From JAJXXT01 sp963764465 (lineage in GTDB: Bacteria; Pseudomonadota; Alphaproteobacteria; Acetobacterales; Acetobacteraceae), in the NCBI GenBank assembly GCA_963764465.1, contig CAVXSO010000007.1:868001-932000 (forward strand): a stretch of 64,000 nucleotides of DNA. Direction: 5' to 3'. Shown in pieces: positions 24,398 through 31,237 of the stretch. The notes beneath the pieces were generated by a model, which did no database searches, was not told where the DNA came from, and worked only from the letters and a program-made list of their open reading frames with translations. Every line of letters starts with the position of its first letter. The stretch's first letter is position 1. Both the position numbers and the translations under genes were made by a program.

Positions 24398-26296
24398 ATG
24401 CAGATCCACCAGAACGGGTTCCAGCCCGGCGATCCCCACATCGCGCCCGCCGATCCGCGCGCCGTGCCGCACCAGGAGACGCTGCCCTCGGAGGTGGACG
24501 TGCTCATCGTCGGCTGCGGGCCGGCGGGGCTGACGCTCGCGGCACAGCTTGCGCAGTTCCCGGATATCCGCACCGCGATCGTGGAGCAGAAGGAGGCACC
24601 CCTCGTGCTCGGCCAGGCGGATGGCATCGCCTGCCGCACGATGGAGATGTTCGAGGCCTTCAACTTCGCCGAGCGCGTGCTGAAGGAGGCCTGCTGGATC
24701 AACGAGGTGACGTTCTGGAAGCCGGACGAGGCGCAGCCTGCGCGCATCGTGCGCCACGGCCGCGTGCGGGACACGGAGGACGGGCTTTCCGAGTTCCCGC
24801 ACGTGGTGCTGAACCAGGCGCGCGTGCACGATTTCTACCTCGAAACGATGCGGAACGCGCCGACGCGGCTGGAGCCGCACTACTCCCGCCGCTTTACCGC
24901 CCTCACGGTGGATCGTGGCGAGGCGGAGCATCCCGTGAAGGCTCGGTTCGAGCGGGTGGACAGCGGCGCGGGCGAAACGATACGCGCGCGCTACGTCGTC
25001 GGCTGCGACGGGGCACGCAGCGCGGTGCGCCAGGCGATCGGGCGGCGGCTCGCGGGCGATTCCGCCAACCAGGCCTGGGGTGTCATGGATGTGCTCGCGG
25101 TCACCGACTTCCCCGATATCCGCTTCAAGTCCGCGGTGCAGTCAGCCCACGGCAACCTGATGGTGATCCCGCGCGAGGGCGGGTTCCTGGTGCGCCTCTA
25201 TGTGGAGATGGACAAGCTCGGCGAGGACGAGCGCGTGACGGAGCGCGGCATCACCGTCGAGAAGCTGATCGACACCGCAAGGCGCATCCTCAGCCCCTAC
25301 ACGCTGGAGGTGAAGGAGGTCGCGTGGTGGTCCGTCTACGAGATCGGCCAGCGCATCTGCGACGCGTACGATGACGCAACGGAGGGCCATGCGCCGCGCG
25401 TCTTCATCGCGGGCGATGCCTGCCACACCCACAGCCCCAAGGCCGGGCAGGGCATGAACTTCTCCATGCAGGATACGTTCAACCTCGGCTGGAAGCTTGT
25501 GTCCACGCTGCGCGGGATCGCCACACCCGCGCTGCTCGGCACGTATTCGGCGGAGCGACAGGTGGTGGCGCAGGAGCTGATCGACTTCGACCGCGAGTGG
25601 GCGAAGATGTTCAGCGACCCCGCGGCCCAGGGTGACGGCGCGGGTGGCGGCGTCGATCCCAGGGAGTTCCAGCGCTACTTCGAGCAGCACCTCCATTTCA
25701 CCGCGGGCATGGGCACGCACTACCGGCCCTCGCTGATCCAGGGCGACGACCGCCACCAGGAACTCGCCACCGGCTTCGTCACCGGCACGCGGTTTCACTC
25801 CGCGCCCGTGGTGCGCCTCGCGGACGCGAAGCGGGTGGAGCTTGGCCATGCCGGGCGCGCGGACGGGCGCTGGCGGCTCTACGCCTTTGCCGCCGAGGCG
25901 GACGCCGCGGAGGAGGAAGGCGGGCTGCGCGCGCTGTGCCATTTCCTCGCCCACTCCCCGGCTTCCCCGGTGCGGCGGTTCACGCCGCCGGGCTGGGACA
26001 TCGACGCGGTGTTCGACCTACGCGCCATCTTCCCGCAGGACCACCGGGCGCTGGCGCTGGAATCCATGCCCGCGCTGCTGCTGCCGCGGAAGGGCCGCCA
26101 CGGCCTGATCGACTACGAGAAGGTGTTCTGCGCGGATCCCAGGGGCCCCGACATCTTCGACCTGCGCGGCATCGACCGCGCGCGCGGCGCCCTGGTGGTG
26201 GTGCGACCGGACCAGTACATCGCCGACGTCCTGCCGCTCGCCGCCCACGACCGGCTGGCCAGCTTCTTCGCGGGGTTCATGCTGCCGCAGGGGTGA
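24398..26296 (+). CDS. mobA: 3-hydroxybenzoate 4-monooxygenase (FAD-dependent, MobA type)
   Basis: A 632-residue class A flavoprotein hydroxylase; converts 3-hydroxybenzoate to protocatechuate using NADPH and O2. Motifs are LIVGCGPAGLTLAAQLAQF (FAD, about residue 35), the D-G motif VGCDGARSAVR (about 203) and the G-D motif IAGDACHTHSPKAGQGMNF (about 345). A C-terminal thioredoxin-like domain ends in VVVRPDQYIADVLPLAAHDR. Long stretches match my memory of Comamonas testosteroni MobA (for example GQADGIACRTMEMFEAF and SANQAWGVMDVLAVTDFPD). ATGGAGGAAGCGCG precedes the start. Ring-cleavage genes for protocatechuate are not in this window. Confidence 0.88.
   Translation: MQIHQNGFQPGDPHIAPADPRAVPHQETLPSEVDVLIVGCGPAGLTLAAQLAQFPDIRTAIVEQKEAPLVLGQADGIACRTMEMFEAFNFAERVLKEACWINEVTFWKPDEAQPARIVRHGRVRDTEDGLSEFPHVVLNQARVHDFYLETMRNAPTRLEPHYSRRFTALTVDRGEAEHPVKARFERVDSGAGETIRARYVVGCDGARSAVRQAIGRRLAGDSANQAWGVMDVLAVTDFPDIRFKSAVQSAHGNLMVIPREGGFLVRLYVEMDKLGEDERVTERGITVEKLIDTARRILSPYTLEVKEVAWWSVYEIGQRICDAYDDATEGHAPRVFIAGDACHTHSPKAGQGMNFSMQDTFNLGWKLVSTLRGIATPALLGTYSAERQVVAQELIDFDREWAKMFSDPAAQGDGAGGGVDPREFQRYFEQHLHFTAGMGTHYRPSLIQGDDRHQELATGFVTGTRFHSAPVVRLADAKRVELGHAGRADGRWRLYAFAAEADAAEEEGGLRALCHFLAHSPASPVRRFTPPGWDIDAVFDLRAIFPQDHRALALESMPALLLPRKGRHGLIDYEKVFCADPRGPDIFDLRGIDRARGALVVVRPDQYIADVLPLAAHDRLASFFAGFMLPQG
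26233..26294 (+). repeat. mobA 3'-end segment repeated at 27614-27675 (copy 1, intact)
   Basis: The last coding part of mobA (P-L-A-A-H-D-R-L-A-S-F-F-A-G-F-M-L-P-Q-G) is found again, diverged, at 27614-27675. The two align without gaps over about 60 bases with roughly ten differences by eye. They bracket the RES/Xre pair. Confidence 0.75.
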
Positions 26297-26303
26297 GGGG
26301 CTC

Positions 26304-26343
26304 GTCCCACTGTCTCGGGGGTATGACCCCGGGACAGTAGGAC
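26304..26343 (+). terminator. Hairpin after mobA
   Basis: Two 17-base arms (26304-26320 and 26327-26343; GTCCCACTGTCTCGGGG pairs with CCCCGGGACAGTAGGAC) with one mismatch and one G-U surround a 6-base loop just after the mobA stop. No T run follows. A related but shorter hairpin follows the decayed copy of the mobA end at 27614-27675. Confidence 0.6.
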
Positions 26344-26400
26344 AAGACACGGGCGAGGGGAACAGCCCCGCCGCGCGGAGCGGTTGCCGCGCGCAATGAC

Positions 26401-26468
26401 TCCCTGCCAACAATTTTTCTTTCCTTGGAAATTTTTCGAGCATATTCTTCCTGGGGAAGGAGAAACGA
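26401..26468 (+). promoter_or_regulatory. AT-rich promoter/operator region of the RES/Xre pair
   Basis: An unusually AT-rich stretch for this genome (AATTTTTCTTTCC, GGAAATTTTTCGAGCATATT) directly before the antitoxin gene, with AAGGAG as Shine-Dalgarno. A TATTCT at 26443-26448 is the best -10. Antitoxins of this family normally repress their own promoter, so an operator should be here; no clean palindrome could be fixed by eye. Confidence 0.4.
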
Positions 26469-26852
26469 ATGCACACACCGCACCCCACCCCGGCAGCCCG
26501 CCCCGACGCCGGGCGAACCATCACCAAGGCGATCATTCGCGCCGCGGACCGGCTGTCCGTCACCGCGCGGACCCTGGCCACCATCATCGGGGTCAGCGAG
26601 GCCACCGTGTCACGCATGAAGCGCGGCGAGTTCGACCTCAGGCCCGACACCAAGCCCTTCGAGCTCGCCGTCCTCTTCGTGCGCCTGTTCCGCTCGCTGG
26701 ACGCGATTGTCGGCGGTGACGACAGGGTCGCCGCGGCTTGGCTCGCCAATCCCAATACCGTCCTCGATGCTCGCCCCATCGAGAAGCTGCGGACGGTGAG
26801 CGGACTCGTCGATGTCATCGCCTATCTGGACGCCCGCCGCGCTCTCGTCTGA
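26469..26852 (+). CDS. Xre/MbcA/ParS-type antitoxin of a RES toxin-antitoxin pair
   Basis: A 127-residue DNA-binding antitoxin. The N-terminal helix-turn-helix reads LATIIGVSEATVSRMKRGEF (about residues 36-55) and the C-terminal MbcA/ParS domain carries LFRSLDAIVGGDDRVAAAWL and the closing TVSGLVDVIAYLDARRALV. It neutralises the downstream RES toxin and probably represses the operon. The gene overlaps the toxin by 41 bases. AAGGAG lies 7 bases before the ATG. Confidence 0.88.
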   Translation: MHTPHPTPAARPDAGRTITKAIIRAADRLSVTARTLATIIGVSEATVSRMKRGEFDLRPDTKPFELAVLFVRLFRSLDAIVGGDDRVAAAWLANPNTVLDARPIEKLRTVSGLVDVIAYLDARRALV

Positions 26853-27588
26853 GTTCCGGCGCTTCGGAGGCCGGTGCTGGCGCATGGTGGAAGCGCAGCA
26901 TCGCGTCTCGACGCTGAAGCTCGCCGACACGCTGGCCGAGCAGGCGCTTCTGGAAGAGCTGGTCGAGGGCACGAAGCCCGCCATCCCGCCGGAATGCCGC
27001 CATCTCGGCTACCTGCTGACGACCCCATTCCGCTATGGCGCCGCCTACCCCGTGGGATCGCGCTTTCGCCGCGCCGGCCGCACGCCGGGCGTCTTCTACG
27101 CGGCCGAGCATGTCACGACCGCCGTCGCGGAGATGGGGTTCTACCGGCTGCTGTTCTTCGCCGAGTCACCCGCCACGCCCTGGCCATCCAACGCGGCCGA
27201 ATACACCGCCTTCGCCGCCGAGATCGCCACGGCCTCGCTCCTGGACCTGACGCAGCCACCGTTCGCGGCCGAGGCAAGCCTGTGGACCGATCTCACTCGC
27301 TACGAGCCATGCCAGGCCTTCGCGGACAGCGCCCGCGCGGCCGGCGCCGATGCTATTCGCTACCGGTCGGTGCGCGACCCCGAGGGAGGCGCCAATCTCG
27401 CGCTGCTGCTGTGCCGCGTCTTCGCCAGGCCGGAGCCGACCGCCAGTCAAAGCTGGCACATGCGTTTCAGCGCTTCGGGCGTGCAGGCGTTGTGTGAATC
27501 ACCCAACCAGTCGTTGGAGTTTCTGCGCGACGCCTTTGCTGCGGACCCAAGGATTGCCGCGCTGCGCTGGGACCGTCGCGGCGCGTAG
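26812..27588 (+). CDS. RES-domain toxin (NAD+-degrading type)
   Basis: A 258-residue RES-family toxin; characterised members deplete NAD+. The family opening CWRMVEAQHRVSTLKLADTL is intact, followed by the conserved LLTTPFRYGAAYPVGSRF with the first motif Arg, FYAAEHVTTAVAEMGFYR with the motif Glu, and a later Ser-containing strand. The gene appears complete. Its start at 26812 lies inside the antitoxin gene (41-base overlap), which keeps toxin translation dependent on antitoxin translation. It is followed by a decayed mobA 3' end and then by an IS element. Confidence 0.88.
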   Translation: MSSPIWTPAALSSEFRRFGGRCWRMVEAQHRVSTLKLADTLAEQALLEELVEGTKPAIPPECRHLGYLLTTPFRYGAAYPVGSRFRRAGRTPGVFYAAEHVTTAVAEMGFYRLLFFAESPATPWPSNAAEYTAFAAEIATASLLDLTQPPFAAEASLWTDLTRYEPCQAFADSARAAGADAIRYRSVRDPEGGANLALLLCRVFARPEPTASQSWHMRFSASGVQALCESPNQSLEFLRDAFAADPRIAALRWDRRGA

Positions 27589-27613
27589 ACCCCGGGTGTT
27601 TTCCGCAGGCCGC

Positions 27614-27675
27614 GCCGCTCGCCGCCCACAACCGCCCCGCGAGCTTCTTCGCGGGGGTCATGTTGCCCCAGGGCA
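27614..27675 (+). pseudogene. Decayed copy of a mobA 3' end
   Basis: Translates as P-L-A-A-H-N-R-P-A-S-F-F-A-G-V-M-L-P-Q-G and then runs on without the stop that ends mobA. No upstream part of the gene is present; the RES gene stop is only 26 bases earlier. A hairpin (GTCCCGTT / AACGGGAC) and a GGCGAGGGG stretch follow, as after the intact mobA, so about 130 bases of the mobA tail region appear duplicated on both sides of the toxin-antitoxin pair. Confidence 0.7.
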
Positions 27676-27770
27676 AACGGGCGATCTGTCCCGTTTTCCC
27701 AAACCGGGGGTTCTGGACAACGGGACGGGGCTCCGGCGAGGGGCAAACGTCTCATACCAACTCCCATTGA

Positions 27771-28496
27771 TTAGGACCCATGTGCCCAGTTACGCGTACC
27801 GATAGACATGATGCGCCAGGGCTGATCGGTGAGGCGGTTCCAGGCGTGGCAGCAGTGGTCGACGATGTTGTCGTAGTCACGGAAGATGCGATTGGACAGC
27901 CAGTTGTCACGCATGAACTGCCAGACGTTCTCCATGACGTTGAGCTCCGGGCATTTCGGTGGCAGCGGCAGCGGGGTGATGTTGGCGGGCATGGCGACCT
28001 CGCCGGAGAGATGCCAGCCGGCCTGATCGAGCAGCAGCACGGCGTGCTTGCCGGGGCTTACCATGTCGCTGATCTCGGCCAGGTGCAGGTTCATCGCCCC
28101 GGTGTTGCAGAAGGGCAGGATGAGCGCCGCGCCCTTGCCATCCCGGGGACAGACGGCGCCGAAGATGTAGGTCGACGCGTAGCGCTGGTCCTGCGGCGCC
28201 GAGGGCCTGGTCCCGCGCCGTGCCCATCGGCGGGTGATACCATTCTTCTGGCCCACCCTGGCTTCGTCGGCGAACCAGATCTCTACCGCATCGAGGCCGA
28301 GGCCCTGGTCGCGCGCGATACCCGCCAGCGTGGCGGGGAAGTTTTTTTGAACGCCTCGATGGCGCCGATCGCCTGGGCGTGATGCTTCGGCCGGGCCGAC
28401 AGCTTGCGGTAACCCAGGGCGCGCACCTCCCGGCTCAGCGTCTGTATCGACACCGCAACCCGAAACTCTTCCCACAACCACTGGCCGAGATCGCAC
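27771..28496 (-). CDS. IS630-family transposase, C-terminal DDE frame (orfB)
   Basis: The catalytic half of the transposase. Acidic residues are in EIWFADEARVGQKNG (first Asp), AVLLLDQAGWHLSG (second Asp) and PPKCPELNVMENVWQFMRDN (Glu of the P-E-L-N-x-x-E motif). Although the frame is open up to 28496, its first part is out of frame with homologous sequence. The useful protein begins at the A7 tract near 28349, reached by -1 frameshifting from orfA. It ends 15 bases inside the left end of the element. Confidence 0.85.
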   Translation of the reverse strand: MRSRPVVVGRVSGCGVDTDAEPGGARPGLPQAVGPAEASRPGDRRHRGVQKNFPATLAGIARDQGLGLDAVEIWFADEARVGQKNGITRRWARRGTRPSAPQDQRYASTYIFGAVCPRDGKGAALILPFCNTGAMNLHLAEISDMVSPGKHAVLLLDQAGWHLSGEVAMPANITPLPLPPKCPELNVMENVWQFMRDNWLSNRIFRDYDNIVDHCCHAWNRLTDQPWRIMSIGTRNWAHGS

Positions 28497-28834
28497 AGCC
28501 GCCAGCGCACCACGCCATGGATCGCAGGGATCGGCCCCTGGTCAATCTGCGTGGCCAGCGCCCGGCGGTGGGCATCGGTCAACCGCGGCGTCGGACCGGG
28601 CGCCTTGCGGTTACGCAGCACGTCGGGTCCTCCGGCGTTGAACCTCACCACCCAGTCCCGCACGATCTGTAACGTGACGTCGCCAATGCGTGCCGCCTCA
28701 GACCGCGTGCCGCCGTCATAGATCGCTGCCAAGGCCAGCAGCCGCCGGGACTGGGCCGCGTCCCTGCTTCGCCGCGCCAAGCGGCGAAGTCCGGCAGCAT
28801 CGAAATCAGCACGAAGGGAAATGGCGCGCGGCAT
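28283..28834 (-). CDS. IS630-family transposase, N-terminal frame (orfA)
   Basis: A 183-residue frame with the helix-turn-helix part: YDGGTRSEAARIGDVTLQIV and the linker APGPTPRLTDAHRRALATQI. The ATG at 28834 has GGAG 7 bases upstream and is preferred to an earlier ATG at 28903. Near its end it reads AFKKTSPP across a run of seven A's (28342-28348); a -1 slip there switches to the orfB frame, giving AFKKNFPATLAG and a full-length transposase of about 355 residues. Frameshifted transposases are common in the IS630 group. Confidence 0.85.
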   Translation of the reverse strand: MPRAISLRADFDAAGLRRLARRSRDAAQSRRLLALAAIYDGGTRSEAARIGDVTLQIVRDWVVRFNAGGPDVLRNRKAPGPTPRLTDAHRRALATQIDQGPIPAIHGVVRWRLCDLGQWLWEEFRVAVSIQTLSREVRALGYRKLSARPKHHAQAIGAIEAFKKTSPPRWRVSRATRASASMR

Positions 28835-28981
28835 GGTGCAACTCCAGCGACTACCACCATGAATCACACCGCCTCCGCGTCGGGGAATCCCCTCGTGAGT
28901 CATCGACTGTGGGAGTTGGTATCAGCGGGTCGTTGCGGTCCCAACGACGGCCTGTCCCGGTTACCCTCGACGGAGTCGGTT

Positions 28982-29317
28982 CTACTCAGCGGCGAGTGGC
29001 AGCGGCGAAATGGGTGCCCGGGTGAGCTCGCTCATGTTGCGGCGAACGTCGAAGATCCGGATGTCGAGGTCTCGCAATGCCGTGTTGGCGCGCATGGCGG
29101 CGACGATCGGGCCGTTGACATAAGCCTCGGCCGCGGCGCGGTCGGCGAACAGGTAAATGCCGCCCGAGAGCTGCGCGTCGGAGGGATCGTCGAGCCAGAT
29201 CTTCCACTCGAGGCCCGGAAGGGAAACGAACGGAGCGGCCGTTGCCTCGGTGTAGCGGGCATCCCATTGCGCCTTGGGCATATCCGGACGCTGATAGTTT
29301 ATCTGCACGATCACCAT
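28982..29317 (-). CDS. YdhR-like small monooxygenase-fold protein
   Basis: A 111-residue protein beginning MVIVQINYQRPDMP. EWKIWLDDPSDAQLSGGIYL and FADRAAAEAYVNGPIVAAM resemble the YdhR family of dimeric ferredoxin-like-fold proteins related to antibiotic biosynthesis monooxygenases. The ATG at 29317 has GGGAGGGAC upstream. A longer frame from 29404 would add a Leu-Val-Ala-Cys lipobox-like leader but lacks a ribosome site. Function in this family is unclear. It sits between the IS and the first tRNA-Ala. Confidence 0.7.
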   Translation of the reverse strand: MVIVQINYQRPDMPKAQWDARYTEATAAPFVSLPGLEWKIWLDDPSDAQLSGGIYLFADRAAAEAYVNGPIVAAMRANTALRDLDIRIFDVRRNMSELTRAPISPLPLAAE

Positions 29318-29411
29318 GGCTTGTCCCTCCCTGGGAGCCCGCTTCCTCGCCTGCTCGTAGCACGCAACGAGACCGAGGGCGAACGCGCCGATCGCGCAAC
29401 TCATTGAAAGG

Positions 29412-29487
29412 TGGTGGAGCCAAGGGGAATCGAACCCCTGACCTCCTGAACGCCATTCAGGCGCTCTCCCATCTGAGCTATGGCCCC
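29412..29487 (-). tRNA. tRNA-Ala(GGC), copy 1
   Basis: 76 bases including an encoded CCA. The acceptor pairs GGGGCCA with TGGCTCC (one G-U), the D stem is GCTC/GAGC, the anticodon stem CCTGA/TCAGG encloses ATGGCGT with anticodon GGC, and the T arm is AGGGG-TTCGATT-CCCCT. It differs from copy 2 at a few bases in the D loop, anticodon loop and T stem. Confidence 0.96.
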
Positions 29488-29506
29488 ATCCGCTTGAAGC
29501 GGTCCG

Positions 29507-29533
29507 CTTGGGATGGCGGGGTCTAGACGATGG
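29507..29533. repeat. 27-base repeat beside tRNA-Ala copy 1
   Basis: These 27 bases, beginning CTTGGGATGGCGGGG and ending TAGACGATGG, occur again unchanged at 30378-30404, in both cases on the 5' side of a tRNA-Ala(GGC). The spacer to the tRNA is 19 bases here and 5 bases at copy 2. The extra part here is the palindrome CCGCTTGAAGCGG (29490-29502). Confidence 0.85.
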
Positions 29534-29546
29534 TCGTTCGCCGATT

Positions 29547-30203
29547 TCAGCCTTCCCGCCTGATTGCCGCTTCAAGCGGCGCCAACTCCATGAGTCGGTC
29601 AAGGTTTCGGGTTGGCTTGTACTCAAGGTTTCGGGTTGCCGTGTGCGCTGGGAGGCTTGGCAGCGAGACCAGCAAGCCCGTTCTCACGAGCGCGGCAGAG
29701 GATGCCAGAATGGCCTCACGGTCCTGAAAAACCGCCGGGGCTAAGGCTAATTCTTTTTCTAAAGCCTCGAGTAACGCCTTCGGTTTATCAATGCTTTCGA
29801 TTTTTTTGATTGCGCTAGAATTCCACCCTTTGTGAATCTCGGCCAAAAGAAGAACTTCGTGCCGGCGAAGCGAAGCGATCAGGTCGGCCAGGCTGAGAAA
29901 CTCGTCGGCGATCAGGTCCTGCTTTTGGACCTGTCCGGCGATCGCCTTCGCCATGAGCCGAAGGTTTAGCCGTGCGCTGCCTTCCTGGGCGGCCCGAAAA
30001 TAGCGGTAGACGATGGCAACTCCCTCATCAATCTGCTCGGGCGGCAGCCTCTTCTCTCCGTTACGCAGCTCCTCGAGCAAAATCTCGCGCGCGGCCTCGT
30101 GGCGTCCAGCCAGGAGCCAAGAAAAAGCTTCCTTCGCGGCAAATGCGACTAACCCGCCGCCGGGCACGTTCGCCCACTGGAACCCGGAACTCAACGACAG
30201 CAC
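29547..30203 (-). CDS. Unknown helical protein between two tRNA-Ala genes
   Basis: A 218-residue protein from a GTG at 30203. It is not recognised. It is mostly helical and charged, with KEAFSWLLAGRHEAAREILL, IVYRYFRAAQEGSARLNLRL and DEFLSLADLIASLRRHEVLL; no membrane segment or signal is evident. The stretch is clearly less GC-rich than the rest of the window, with AT-rich codons such as AAA, TTT and ATT. This and its place between duplicated tRNA genes suggest foreign origin. The 3' end overlaps the perfect palindrome GCCGCTTCAAGCGGC (29566-29580). Confidence 0.6.
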   Translation of the reverse strand: MLSLSSGFQWANVPGGGLVAFAAKEAFSWLLAGRHEAAREILLEELRNGEKRLPPEQIDEGVAIVYRYFRAAQEGSARLNLRLMAKAIAGQVQKQDLIADEFLSLADLIASLRRHEVLLLAEIHKGWNSSAIKKIESIDKPKALLEALEKELALAPAVFQDREAILASSAALVRTGLLVSLPSLPAHTATRNLEYKPTRNLDRLMELAPLEAAIRREG

Positions 30204-30296
30204 TCAACAGATCAGGTGTCGGATCCAACGAGGCCTCTATGGGTTCGAGAATCCAAGGTCGACTTGTGTCAAATCTGCGATGCCGCGCGGAGAGCT

Positions 30297-30372
30297 TGGT
30301 GGAGCCAAGCGGGATCGAACCGCTGACCTCCTGAATGCCATTCAGGCGCTCTCCCAGCTGAGCTATGGCCCC
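30297..30372 (-). tRNA. tRNA-Ala(GGC), copy 2
   Basis: 76 bases with encoded CCA. The acceptor is GGGGCCA/TGGCTCC and the anticodon arm CCTGA-ATGGCAT-TCAGG with anticodon GGC. The T arm is AGCGG-TTCGATC-CCGCT, differing from copy 1 by a compensated base pair. The fold is intact, so both copies should be functional. Confidence 0.96.
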
Positions 30373-30377
30373 TAACC

Positions 30378-30404
30378 CTTGGGATGGCGGGGTCTAGACG
30401 ATGG
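30378..30404. repeat. 27-base repeat beside tRNA-Ala copy 2
   Basis: Identical to 29507-29533. Together with the tRNA it makes a direct repeat of about 100 bases with a unit spacing of 885 bases (tRNA to tRNA). Confidence 0.85.
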
Positions 30405-30436
30405 CCGCACCGCTCGCAAGGGGCGGCCGCCGCGCC

Positions 30437-31093
30437 TCAGGCCGCCGCTTTCAGGCTAGGGGAGACCGCGAAGTTCGCCTCCGTCTTGGCGCGGAACTCG
30501 TCCAGCGAAACGCCGTCCGCCAGCTCCAGCAGCGTCATGCCGCCGGCCTTGCGGTCGATGCCGACCACGCCGAGGTCCGTCACCACCATGTCCACCACGC
30601 GCGCGCCGGTCAGCGGCAGGCTGCACGCCTTGAGCAGCTTCGGCTTGCCGCCGGCGGTGTGCTCCATCAGCACCACCACGCGGCGCACGCCGGCCACCAG
30701 GTCCATCGCACCACCCATCCCCTTCACCATCTTGCCGGGGATCATCCAGTTCGCGAGGTCGCCGTTCTCCGCCACCTGCAGCGCGCCGAGGATGGAGATG
30801 TCGATGTGCCCGCCGCGCACCATCGCGAAGGAGGCGGCGCTGTCGAAGTAGCTGGTCGTCGGCAGCTCCGTCACCGTCTGCTTGCCGGCGTTGATCAGGT
30901 CCGGGTCCTCCTCGCCCTCCCACGGGAAAGGCCCGGTGCCGAGCATGCCGTTCTCCGAGTGCAACTGCACCGTGATGCCGTCGGGGATGTGGTTGGCCAC
31001 CAGCGTCGGGATGCCGATGCCGAGATTGACGTAGAACCCATCGCGCAACTCGCGGGCGGCGCGGGCAGCCATCTGATCGCGTGTCCAGGGCAT
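30437..31093 (-). CDS. scoB: Succinyl-CoA:3-ketoacid CoA-transferase subunit B
   Basis: Family I CoA-transferase beta subunit (218 residues). It contains the catalytic Glu in VQLHSENGMLG (about residue 45), the GIGIPTLVANHIPDG opening and GGHIDISILGALQV. With subunit A it moves CoA from succinyl-CoA to acetoacetate, allowing use of ketone bodies or PHB-derived acetoacetate. 3-oxoadipate CoA-transferase is the nearest alternative. The ATG at 31093 has GAGGAGG upstream. A 144-base gap with tandem hairpins separates it from scoA. Confidence 0.88.
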   Translation of the reverse strand: MPWTRDQMAARAARELRDGFYVNLGIGIPTLVANHIPDGITVQLHSENGMLGTGPFPWEGEEDPDLINAGKQTVTELPTTSYFDSAASFAMVRGGHIDISILGALQVAENGDLANWMIPGKMVKGMGGAMDLVAGVRRVVVLMEHTAGGKPKLLKACSLPLTGARVVDMVVTDLGVVGIDRKAGGMTLLELADGVSLDEFRAKTEANFAVSPSLKAAA

Positions 31094-31111
31094 CAAGTCC
31101 TCCTCAAGTGC

Positions 31112-31152
31112 TCGGGCTTTGCCCGAACCCACCAAAGGCCATTGGCCTTTGG
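31112..31152. repeat. Two adjacent hairpins between scoA and scoB
   Basis: TCGGGC-TTT-GCCCGA (31112-31126) and CCAAAGGCC-ATT-GGCCTTTGG (31132-31152) are perfect inverted repeats six bases apart, within the operon gap. They resemble dispersed extragenic palindromes and may mark a repeat family or an mRNA stabiliser. No second copy was found in this window. Confidence 0.6.
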
Positions 31153-31237
31153 AAACCAGTATTCGGGGTCTGGGGCCATCGTGCGAATAGCGCGTCTTCG
31201 ACACGACGCCCCCAGCGGGTACGGGCGGAGCCCGCTC

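Larger units (their letters stand above)
27757..28919 (-). mobile_element. Complete IS630-family insertion sequence
   Basis: 1163 bases bounded by 10-base inverted repeats CCAACTCCCA (27757-27766) and TGGGAGTTGG (28910-28919), flanked on both sides by TA (27755-27756 and 28920-28921), the target duplication of the IS630/Tc1/mariner group. It carries two overlapping minus-strand reading frames joined by an A7 tract. Both ends and the DDE residues are intact, so it may still be active. Confidence 0.9.

Noticed and set aside
29318..29404. Extended start of the YdhR-like protein giving a lipobox-like leader
   Set aside because: The extra ATG at 29404 lacks a ribosome site, and the ATG at 29317 has GGGAGGGAC at proper distance and matches the usual family length.
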